Below are positions 1 through 5,310 of a DNA stretch of 5,662 bases, piece by piece. Made by a program: the position numbers and the translations under genes. How positions within the stretch are numbered: the stretch's first letter is position 1; each line of letters starts with the position of its first letter. This DNA comes from Nitrososphaeraceae archaeon. GTDB lineage: Archaea > Thermoproteota > Nitrososphaeria > Nitrososphaerales > Nitrososphaeraceae. The notes beneath the pieces were generated by a model, which searched no databases, was not told the origin of the DNA, and saw only the letters and a program-made list of their open reading frames with translations. The stretch is from the NCBI GenBank assembly GCA_025937665.1, contig JAICQW010000119.1, positions 1 through 5,662 of the forward strand, given 5' to 3'.

Positions 1-613
1 AAATCTCAGCAAGAATAACGGTACATCAGAATTGCCGCAGGTTACCGCAGAGGGAAATAATGTCTATGTTGTGTGGCAGGATAACTCAAGCGGAAACTAT
101 GATGTATACTTTAAACCATCCTCGTCGGACGGCACTAAATTCAAATCTACACGAAACCTGAGTAAGAATAACGGTACTTCTCAATACCCCAAGATTGCCT
201 CACATAATGACGTTTTCTATATTGTATGGAAGGATGACAACAGTGGCAAACAAGATATTTTTTCAAAGGATGGTCGAATAGAAAATTTATCCAACAGCAT
301 AGAATTTGGTTCATTAAGGAAGATTCAAGGTATTGGTGACGCGTCGAATCCAGAAATATTTGCAGGAGAAAATTTTGTCCATACTATTTGGGCTTCTAGT
401 TCAGAAATCAATACTGTCATTAATATCTACCCTGTCAGTTTCTTTGACGATTCCAAGGATGCTATTAAATTAACCAAGTCGGCATTAAAAGGGAACATAC
501 TAGATCTTAAAATTTCTGGCTACAGCATAAATGCCTATTGTGTGTGGGAGAATAAAGACGTTTTAAATGGCGAAATTTTCTTCAAAAGATTGAGTACAGA
601 TGTCATTGACTGA
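1..613 (+). CDS. Exported beta-propeller-like repeat protein, 3' part (5' end outside window)
   Basis: The reading frame is open from the first complete codon (nt 2) to a TGA at 611-613, so this is the last ~203 residues of a longer protein; the TTG at nt 32 lies inside a repeat and is not a start. The sequence is made of modules that begin 'NLSxNNGTS', pass through a strand ending in Trp (VYVVW, VFYIVW, VHTIW, AYCVW) and end with a 'GxxDIxFK'-like strand. Counting from the TTG at nt 32 as residue 1, the tryptophans fall at residues 15, 66, 120 and 172, a period of 51-54 residues typical of a beta-propeller blade. The first two modules are very alike and the last two degenerate. A reduced Asp-box-like 'SSDGTKF' follows blade one. 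NLS, NGT and NSS sequons are frequent, which fits an exported, possibly N-glycosylated protein. No catalytic residues are recognisable. It could be a sialidase-like fold used for binding or adhesion; the exact role is unknown. It converges with the membrane glycosyltransferase gene. Confidence 0.85.
   Translation, partial: NLSKNNGTSELPQVTAEGNNVYVVWQDNSSGNYDVYFKPSSSDGTKFKSTRNLSKNNGTSQYPKIASHNDVFYIVWKDDNSGKQDIFSKDGRIENLSNSIEFGSLRKIQGIGDASNPEIFAGENFVHTIWASSSEINTVINIYPVSFFDDSKDAIKLTKSALKGNILDLKISGYSINAYCVWENKDVLNGEIFFKRLSTDVID
2..307 (+). repeat. In-gene tandem repeat, 153-nt period
   Basis: The module starting at nt 2 recurs at nt 155, exactly 153 nt (51 codons) later. The 14-nt stretch AAGAATAACGGTAC is identical at 11-24 and 164-177. 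A third, diverged copy begins with the NLS codons at nt 284. The repeat codes for successive propeller blades. The stretch of exact identity suggests a fairly recent blade duplication, or constraint on the NNGT loop. Confidence 0.75.
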
Positions 614-660
614 ATTGTTTATTGCAGATATCCCATTGAAGAACGTACTTCAGTTTAGCA

Positions 661-2244
661 TCAGTAGTTTTTTCTTATTTCACTAGCAGTAAGCCCTGAA
701 TCTGCACTGTCTATGCCTGTGAAAGGGTAATTCTTCTTGCTGTAGCTCGCCGGTAGTTTCTCAAATAGTGCCGCCAGTTCAGTGTTATTATAGATACCAC
801 TCAACCGTGCTAATTGAGTCTGGTTTTCTGCATCACTTCTTGAGGTTAATCGTTTGTATAACGAATCAACTAGTAAGATAATGTTATCAGTGTGTATTGG
901 TTGAGTGTCTCTTATGTGGGAAAAAGTTCCCTCATGCTCATACACATATTTGTAGATCCACGAATAAATTGGTCCTGTAATAATTGTTACTTGTTGATAT
1001 CCGTTACTGTTTTTATTATCAGTTGTAAGAACATCCTTATGATCTATTTCATTACTAATATAAGAGGCAGTCTGGAGTTGTATGTATGACAGATTGGTAG
1101 AGATAAGTATTCCGGTACTTATAATGCCAAACAAGACAATCGCAATGATAATCCCTGACGATACTACGGTCTCTTTTTTCCTAACATGAACTATATTTGG
1201 CACGTCATGAATCATCTTTGCTACCGAAATACACAATATTGGAATTATCAAAATAAAATGAAAATGATTTACCCACCCTACTAAATACAAAAGAGATAGG
1301 TATGGAATAATCCAAATTATACCAATAAATTCACGCCTGATTGTAAGATAAAGAATACCAATTGCTCCCAGAATAAATATTAGAGGATCAGACTTCAAGA
1401 AACTGAAACCTACATCGAAGAGTGTCTTATCTTCCGATTGTCTGTTTGTTGCTTGCCAAATCACTCCATCAAACCACTGGTCCAAATCTCCCGATAAAAG
1501 TGCATATGTTGGCCAAATAAGGGGTATTAATATTACCGGAATTAAGAACATGCCTATGGTTTTTAGCTCTTTTTTTGATAACAATTGTCTTCTTTCTGCC
1601 ACTTGTAAAATTAAATAAACTAGCAAAGGGATCATTGTAAAAGACGGGATCTTTGTAAAAATAGCCAAACCTAACGAGATGCCTGAAAGAAGTGACAACA
1701 TATTCACATAATTTGGACGTATCTTAGTTTCTAGTATCAGAAGGATAGAGGTTAAGATAAATGGTAACATAATGGAGTCTAATACAACTCGTCTAGTGTA
1801 CCAGGTGGATGGCATAACTGCGAAAAGCAGAGACGAATATAATGCAATGGTTGGATTAAACCGTCTTTCGCCTATCTTGTAGATTAAGAATGTATCTATA
1901 ATTGCGAATACTCCCATTGCTAATCTGGGCACGGAAAATAAACCTTCTATCGATGCACTATCAGGACTTGAGATTAAGCTCTGTGGATAATTTATTACTT
2001 TGAATATAGATGCCAAAACAATTTGGCCAAAAAAAGGGTGATCATAAGAACTTGTTGTATCTTGTGGATGGTCGAATTTGCTATCCGGATCATGAGGCCC
2101 TAAACCGTCAAGGGTGTGCAATGCCCTTCTTATATAGACCCCTTCATCGAGGTGAAAGGAAGGGAACTGGGCAGGATTCCACAAATGTGTGAACGCAGAA
2201 AGTACTAATGGTATTAGAATTAGAATGCGTTTATCAATGGGCAT
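661..2244 (-). CDS. Multi-pass membrane glycosyltransferase, GT39/PMT-like (GT-C fold)
   Basis: This 527-residue protein is predicted to transfer a sugar from a polyprenyl-phosphate donor to a lipid or protein acceptor on the outer face of the membrane. The N-terminal helix (about 6-20) is followed by an extracytoplasmic loop with the GT-C acidic motif HLDEG (D33, E34), then SYDHPFFGQ (67-74), matching the 'HPPLGK' position of the PMT/ArnT group. A second hallmark is RRVVLDSIML (R151, R152, D156), the usual 'R..LLD..L' of PMT-like enzymes, and LAIFTKIPS (193-201) fits the conserved 'GLA.LTK' helix. About 11-12 hydrophobic segments extend to about 382, followed by a ~145-residue soluble C-terminal part (383-527) without a motif I recognise. 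The ATG at 2244 was chosen because it directly precedes the first helix and has a TATA-like box about 35 nt upstream. Substrate and acceptor cannot be read from the sequence. The next gene upstream on this strand also encodes a glycosyltransferase, which suggests surface glycan or glycoprotein synthesis. Confidence 0.85.
   Translation of the reverse strand: MPIDKRILILIPLVLSAFTHLWNPAQFPSFHLDEGVYIRRALHTLDGLGPHDPDSKFDHPQDTTSSYDHPFFGQIVLASIFKVINYPQSLISSPDSASIEGLFSVPRLAMGVFAIIDTFLIYKIGERRFNPTIALYSSLLFAVMPSTWYTRRVVLDSIMLPFILTSILLILETKIRPNYVNMLSLLSGISLGLAIFTKIPSFTMIPLLVYLILQVAERRQLLSKKELKTIGMFLIPVILIPLIWPTYALLSGDLDQWFDGVIWQATNRQSEDKTLFDVGFSFLKSDPLIFILGAIGILYLTIRREFIGIIWIIPYLSLLYLVGWVNHFHFILIIPILCISVAKMIHDVPNIVHVRKKETVVSSGIIIAIVLFGIISTGILISTNLSYIQLQTASYISNEIDHKDVLTTDNKNSNGYQQVTIITGPIYSWIYKYVYEHEGTFSHIRDTQPIHTDNIILLVDSLYKRLTSRSDAENQTQLARLSGIYNNTELAALFEKLPASYSKKNYPFTGIDSADSGLTASEIRKNY
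668..680 (+). terminator. Oligo-T tract, candidate archaeal terminator for the left-edge gene
   Basis: The + strand reads TTTTTTCTTATTT about 55 nt after the stop codon of the repeat-protein gene. Archaeal RNA polymerase commonly terminates at T-rich tracts without a hairpin. A weak 5-bp hairpin (TGAAG 637-641 with CTTCA 648-652, 6-nt loop) lies just before it. The tract overlaps the last codons of the convergent gene, so it may be only a lysine/asparagine-rich C-terminus read from the other strand. Confidence 0.35.
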
Positions 2245-2460
2245 CTTTACCTAAGCACAACAATGGATTTTGCGATACTTAAAGTATGATAGTTGCCTCG
2301 ATATTTTCACTAAAGATTATCTTCAACTACTTTGCAAGTCTATACGATTGAATTCGGAGACTTTTCTTGACGCCATCTCCACTTGACATTAATCTAATAA
2401 AAACTCAAGTCGCTAGGAACATTATTGTTTAGGTGATTTTTTATAATCCAACGGCAATGA
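2245..2460. other. 216-nt spacer between the two glycosyltransferase genes
   Basis: I see no credible ORF, tRNA or CRISPR repeat here. It holds the palindromic TATA-like element at 2275-2287. Near the end of the upstream gene there is an inverted repeat (ACTTGA 2381-2386 with TCAAGT 2405-2410, 18-nt gap). On the minus strand the gap carries a TTTTTATTA tract (2396-2403) that could end transcription of the GT4-like gene. The length and content suggest that the two genes are transcribed separately. Confidence 0.4.
2275..2287 (-). promoter_or_regulatory. TATA-like box within a perfect palindrome upstream of the GT39-like gene
   Basis: ATACTTAAAGTAT is a perfect 6+1+6 inverted repeat. On the minus strand it includes CTTTAAGTA, close to an archaeal TATA box (consensus about TTTAWATA), centred about 37 nt upstream of the ATG at 2244. 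That spacing would give a short leader or a nearly leaderless transcript. The symmetry also allows an operator that overlaps the TATA box. No convincing BRE purine stretch is visible beside it. Confidence 0.45.
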
Positions 2461-3618
2461 TCACTGCTTTTCAATCTTACTTTTGTCAGATAATAATTTT
2501 TGATAAACATTGAACAGCTTTTCTTCCATCAGAGTCCAATTATATTTTTCGAGGTATGCCTTACGACCATTATTACCATATAATTTTCTCAAACTGGGAT
2601 CATCTCGTAATGTAACTATTGCACTTTTTATTTGATCGATATTATCATACTCGACTATAATCCCACATTTAGTATCATCAATTAGTTCCTGGGAAATATT
2701 AGTAATTACCGGAATGCCACACATCATTGCTTCTAAAATCTTATTTGCCATTCCATATTCGTATTGGCTTTGAAGCTTCAAATCATACAATGCAATCATG
2801 ACATCTGAATCTGATTCTAAATTCAGCAGATTATTCCTATCTAAGAATCCTTTGTATTTTATATTGTCTATCTCGCTTATTCTTTCTTGTAAATTAGCAT
2901 CTTTGATTTTACCTGTGATAACGAGTTCGGTATCTTGTAAACCAGATACAATATCACAAATTGCTTCAAGACCCCTCCCTTTTCTTATGGCTCCCGTAAA
3001 TAGGATCTGAAACCGATTTGAGTTTGACTTTTGTTTCGACGAGACAATCAAATTTTCTTCTGGGCAATTCATGATGGTGATAGAATTTCTAGGCTTCTTG
3101 CTAAAGGAGAATAACATTTTATCTGAAACTGTTGTCAATACATCCGAAGTTTTTGCAAAATCTTCTTCGACTGAATTTACAATTGCATGCATGGTTTTAA
3201 GAAATATGTTTCTATTTTTAGGGATATAGGTCATTCCATATCTATCAAGTATATCAAAAACTAATTTCTTTCTAAACAACACCTTGTAAAGGAAGCAGGG
3301 CAGGATTGTCGAAAGATCGCAAGCGTGTACGGCTTTTGGTCTATGATAAACCAGTTTTGCAAAAACCCAAATCCAGAATATCGGAAAATATAATATCAAA
3401 CGAACAGGACCGTATGGCTCAAAACCGTAAGGTGCCTTTAAATTGAATAACTGGAGGTTGCTTTCTTTGTAAAGTAACGGGTCAGACTTCCTGTTCCATC
3501 CAAGCCCTATTATAGAGTATCTCTTACCCAAGGACTTGATAATCTGTATAGCCCTTATTGAGGATTGATTAATTATTGGATCTGATTTGACCAGCATGAT
3601 ATCAGTCAATTTTTTCAT
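2461..3618 (-). CDS. GT-B glycosyltransferase, family 4-like (glycosyl transferases group 1)
   Basis: This 385-residue protein has the two-Rossmann-domain layout and length of family 4 retaining glycosyltransferases, which use nucleotide-sugar donors in the cytoplasm. The N-terminal acceptor domain starts with a beta strand (DIMLVKS, 6-12) and contains a hydrophobic patch at about 72-91, followed by HRPKAVHACDLS (92-103), the usual 'H.HD' position. Peripheral membrane association through the patch is likely. The C-terminal donor domain starts at about 202 with FQILFTGAIRKGRGLE (203-218), where G209, R212 and K213 match the phosphate-binding 'G...KG' motif. YGMANKILEAMMCGIPVIT (288-306) is the nucleotide-sugar motif with N292, K293, E296 and G301; the first glutamate of the textbook E-x7-E is not at the expected position, so this is the 'PNK.FEYM..G.PVI' variant. 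A C-terminal helix with 'W..' at 361 is usual. The ATG at 3618 precedes the first strand; M8 is an alternative but would trim it. The donor sugar is unknown. A surface-glycan role is inferred from the neighbours. Confidence 0.88.
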   Translation of the reverse strand: MKKLTDIMLVKSDPIINQSSIRAIQIIKSLGKRYSIIGLGWNRKSDPLLYKESNLQLFNLKAPYGFEPYGPVRLILYFPIFWIWVFAKLVYHRPKAVHACDLSTILPCFLYKVLFRKKLVFDILDRYGMTYIPKNRNIFLKTMHAIVNSVEEDFAKTSDVLTTVSDKMLFSFSKKPRNSITIMNCPEENLIVSSKQKSNSNRFQILFTGAIRKGRGLEAICDIVSGLQDTELVITGKIKDANLQERISEIDNIKYKGFLDRNNLLNLESDSDVMIALYDLKLQSQYEYGMANKILEAMMCGIPVITNISQELIDDTKCGIIVEYDNIDQIKSAIVTLRDDPSLRKLYGNNGRKAYLEKYNWTLMEEKLFNVYQKLLSDKSKIEKQ

Positions 3619-3645
3619 TCCTAATCTTCAAACAAAACAAAGTAT

Positions 3646-3656
3646 CAGATAAAAGG
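3646..3656 (-). promoter_or_regulatory. TATA-like box for the GT4-like glycosyltransferase gene
   Basis: On the minus strand CCTTTTATCTG lies about 28-38 nt before the ATG at 3618. This fits an archaeal TATA box with a start site close to the ATG. A weak TAGGA directly abuts the ATG and is too close for normal Shine-Dalgarno use, which favours a leaderless transcript. Confidence 0.45.
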
Positions 3657-3660
3657 AGTG

Positions 3661-3696
3661 TAAAAACAGATAGCGGCAAACCATACTGTGGATGGT
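3661..3696 (-). terminator. Weak hairpin plus T-tract after the complete sugar dehydrogenase gene
   Basis: Going downstream from the stop codon at 3715, the minus strand has a 5-bp stem (ACCAT/ATGGT, 3680-3684 with 3692-3696, 7-nt loop) and then, after about 13 nt, TTTTT at 3662-3666. The stem is short and distant from the T-run, so the T-run is the more likely signal, if either works. It sits just upstream of the next promoter. Confidence 0.3.
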
Positions 3697-3714
3697 AATA
3701 TCGAATAGTAATAG

Positions 3715-5064
3715 TCATTTGCCCTCTGGTACGATTCGATAAATTGATCCATGTATATATGAAACGACATATAGATATCCATCGTCACTAACCTCCAGGT
3801 CAGTTATACCTCCAAATCCCCTTCCAAGTATAACTTGGTCTAGTTCCGAAGTATCGTTTGCTATTCTATCTGTAAGCAATTCCTCAAGCAAAAATCCAGT
3901 TCTTGTTTGATTCAATTCAAAATGATAGAGAAACCCATTATGAATATCTCCTACGAATGGATCATTTGCATACTGGACCCCTAATTTATCAGATCCCAGA
4001 AATTTTATTGCAGTGGGACCATATCTTCCTTTCCACACAAACTCGGGAGCGCTGTATTCTCCTTTACCACCGAAATCAACTAATCCTTCAGGTTCAACGT
4101 ACAACTCAGTTCCCCCACTACTCCCTTTTAGCTCCCAAACACCTTGGATTTTTTTCCAGCCGCTATTGAAACCGGGCTTTACAAGATTTATTTCATCACC
4201 ATAATTAGGACCATTTTCGGTGTCCCATAGATTTCCCGTGACAGGATCAAATCCACTTCCAAAACTGTTCCTTATTCCATAGGCATAATACAAATTTAAT
4301 GGAGATGTGCTTCCCAAAATGCCATCATGTACAGCTTCACCATCTTGAGTAATCCTCAGTATTCCGCCTGAACCATTTGGTTGCATTCCATCTGCAGCGT
4401 TCTGTGTTAAGGTATTAGGACGAGGTCGATCATCAACGTTATCAAGATCCCCTATTGTAAGGTAAATGTTCTGGTCTGGGCCAATTGTAAGTGATCCTCC
4501 ATTGTGGTAAGGTCCAGGAGAATAAGGCAGATCTAATAGTAATTTAGGATTGATCAACTGATTATTTATGAATTCGTATCTGTAAAGTCTGTTTCCTATA
4601 GGGTTTCCACCATCAATTTCGGATTCAGTGTAATACAGAAATACATAGATACTTTCGGTATTCTTGGATACGGCAATTCCCAACAATCCTCTTTCACCTG
4701 CTCCGGCCGCTACACTTACATCAAGTAAGGGTGCCGGTTGAATAGTATTATTTGTTATTCTTTTTACCATACCGCTAAAGCGTTCCAATATCAGTACGTC
4801 ATTGGAATCCAGAAAAGCCATTTGAGTAGGGCCTTCAATATTAGTGGCCACCACCTCGACTTTTAATTTAGGATCACTGAGAGTGGGTTGATTACAATCT
4901 TGTATTAAGCACAGGTTGGTGGGTATAGAGTAAACGATATTTCCCAATACGGGAATATTCACTACAAGTGCTACCAACAAGATAAGTAGGTACTTATGAG
5001 ATGATGCAACACTAAAAATGAAGTTGTACAATGAATGATTCCACCAGATAAAAAGCATGTGCAC
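3715..5064 (-). CDS. Membrane-anchored PQQ-type sugar dehydrogenase (glucose/sorbosone dehydrogenase family)
   Basis: The 449-residue protein has an N-terminal hydrophobic helix (about 24-44) that acts as a signal peptide or anchor, so the rest is outside the cell. It is followed by a six-bladed propeller of the soluble glucose/aldose sugar dehydrogenase type, which oxidises aldoses to lactones with PQQ. Recognisable segments are GPTQMAFLDSNDVLILER (78-95), GERGLLGIAV (123-132), YHNGGSLTIGPDQNIYLTIGD (186-206) with H187 at the catalytic-base position, YGIRNSFG (262-269) with R265 and N266, and the Ca/PQQ-region TENGPNYGDEIN (282-293). The segment that normally supplies basic PQQ contacts near the C-terminus reads VGDIHNGFLYHFEL (371-384), without Arg or Lys. 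C52 and C57 could form a small disulfide after the anchor. The start is uncertain: GTG at 5064 is the most upstream choice (TAA at 5071-5073), ATG at 5058 is two codons later, and TTG at 5031 has a GGTGG nine nt before it. A partial paralogue lies directly upstream on the same strand. Sugar substrate and cofactor use are not proven. Confidence 0.87.
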   Translation of the reverse strand: MHMLFIWWNHSLYNFIFSVASSHKYLLILLVALVVNIPVLGNIVYSIPTNLCLIQDCNQPTLSDPKLKVEVVATNIEGPTQMAFLDSNDVLILERFSGMVKRITNNTIQPAPLLDVSVAAGAGERGLLGIAVSKNTESIYVFLYYTESEIDGGNPIGNRLYRYEFINNQLINPKLLLDLPYSPGPYHNGGSLTIGPDQNIYLTIGDLDNVDDRPRPNTLTQNAADGMQPNGSGGILRITQDGEAVHDGILGSTSPLNLYYAYGIRNSFGSGFDPVTGNLWDTENGPNYGDEINLVKPGFNSGWKKIQGVWELKGSSGGTELYVEPEGLVDFGGKGEYSAPEFVWKGRYGPTAIKFLGSDKLGVQYANDPFVGDIHNGFLYHFELNQTRTGFLLEELLTDRIANDTSELDQVILGRGFGGITDLEVSDDGYLYVVSYIHGSIYRIVPEGK

Positions 5065-5141
5065 CGTTATTTATTCGATGTTACCGCGATCAGAATAAGA
5101 CGTAATTTCATACTCCTGCAATAATTGACAACATAAAACAA

Positions 5142-5158
5142 TGATCAAGATCACGTGA
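5142..5158. repeat. Two overlapping palindromes, TGATCAAGATCA and TCACGTGA
   Basis: TGATC-AA-GATCA (5142-5153) is a 5-bp inverted repeat with a 2-nt centre, and TCACGTGA (5151-5158) is a perfect 8-bp palindrome that shares its first three bases. They lie 78-94 nt upstream of the GTG start of the complete dehydrogenase, a position that would suit a regulator binding site above the TATA box. Confidence 0.5.
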
Positions 5159-5174
5159 ACCTAATCTACAGTCT

Positions 5175-5199
5175 TTTTCACCATTAATTTATGTGAAAA
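5175..5199. repeat. Inverted repeat TTTTCAC-N11-GTGAAAA
   Basis: Perfect 7-bp arms at 5175-5181 and 5193-5199 flank an 11-nt AT-rich centre. No T-run follows on the minus strand, so it does not look like an intrinsic terminator for the upstream paralogue. A dyad operator fits better. Confidence 0.5.
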
Positions 5200-5213
5200 C
5201 GGTGTGAAACGGT
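5193..5213. repeat. Tandem short direct repeat GTGAAAACGGT / GTGAAACGGT
   Basis: An 11-nt unit at 5193-5203 is followed at once by a 10-nt copy that lacks one A (5204-5213), and then by a decayed third unit GTTGAAC. The right arm of the preceding inverted repeat is part of the first unit. Iterons of this type can be binding sites or slippage products. Confidence 0.55.
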
Positions 5214-5291
5214 GTTGAACCTAGAGACTTTTTACTAAATTGTTACTATGATAAGAACATTAGATATATTCCCCGTATGTTGTAAAGATGC

Positions 5292-5310
5292 AAAATTTGA
5301 CTCATGTCAA
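5292..5310 (-). terminator. Small hairpin with T-rich tail at the end of the upstream dehydrogenase gene
   Basis: TTGAC (5297-5301) and GTCAA (5306-5310) form a 5-bp stem with a 4-nt loop that includes the TGA stop codon (5307-5309). On the minus strand it is followed by ATTTTG and CATCTTT. This resembles a weak intrinsic terminator for the partial paralogue. Confidence 0.3.

Larger units (their letters stand above)
5156..5250. repeat. Imperfect direct repeat TGAACCTA...CTTTTT...ATG, 60 nt apart
   Basis: TGAACCTA occurs at 5156-5163 and 5216-5223. Each copy is followed by G(A/T)CTTTTT and then, after an AT-rich stretch, by ATG (5190-5193 region and 5248-5250). The second copy is shorter by about five bases just after the shared octamer. 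This looks like an old local duplication of ~35 nt. Confidence 0.4.
5065..5306. promoter_or_regulatory. 242-nt spacer rich in palindromes between the two sugar dehydrogenase paralogues
   Basis: No credible ORF or RNA gene is visible. It presumably carries the promoter of the complete paralogue: on the minus strand CGAATAAATAACG lies at 5065-5077, TCTTATTCTG at 5091-5100 and TGTTTTATGTTG at 5129-5140, all possible TATA elements; I cannot choose between them. Upstream of these lie overlapping palindromes (5142-5158), a 7-bp inverted repeat (5175-5199), iterated GTGAAA(A)CGGT units (5193-5213) and an imperfect direct repeat (5156-5192 and 5216-5250). Regulator binding is plausible but not shown. 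Confidence 0.45.

Noticed and set aside
32..34. TTG as the start codon of the left-edge gene
   Set aside because: The frame is open to the window edge and the upstream codons encode NLSKNNGTSE, the same module start as at nt 155, so the gene is truncated by the window.
2..307. CRISPR-like or mobile repeat
   Set aside because: The 153-nt period is in frame and codes for protein blades; there are no spacers or palindromic repeats.
892..1089. Plus-strand open frame of 65 codons
   Set aside because: It lies antisense within the GT39-like gene, has no similarity that I recognise and no promoter or ribosome binding site.
2010..2192. Plus-strand open frame of 60 codons
   Set aside because: Antisense to the conserved acidic-motif region of the GT39-like gene; a by-product of that coding sequence.
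2245..2460. tRNA or small RNA gene in the spacer
   Set aside because: No T-arm GGTTCGAATCC-like sequence or cloverleaf pairing was found, only short AT-rich inverted repeats.
2798..3010. Plus-strand open frame of 70 codons
   Set aside because: Antisense to the donor domain of the GT4-like gene, with no independent support.
3903..4204. Two overlapping plus-strand open frames (88 and 63 codons)
   Set aside because: Both are antisense to the strongly conserved C-terminal half of the dehydrogenase and overlap each other in different frames.
5142..5250. Replication origin or attachment site because of iterons and palindromes
   Set aside because: The units are too few and short, no initiator, integrase or tRNA gene is nearby, and the flanking genes are two copies of one family, which fits a promoter spacer better.
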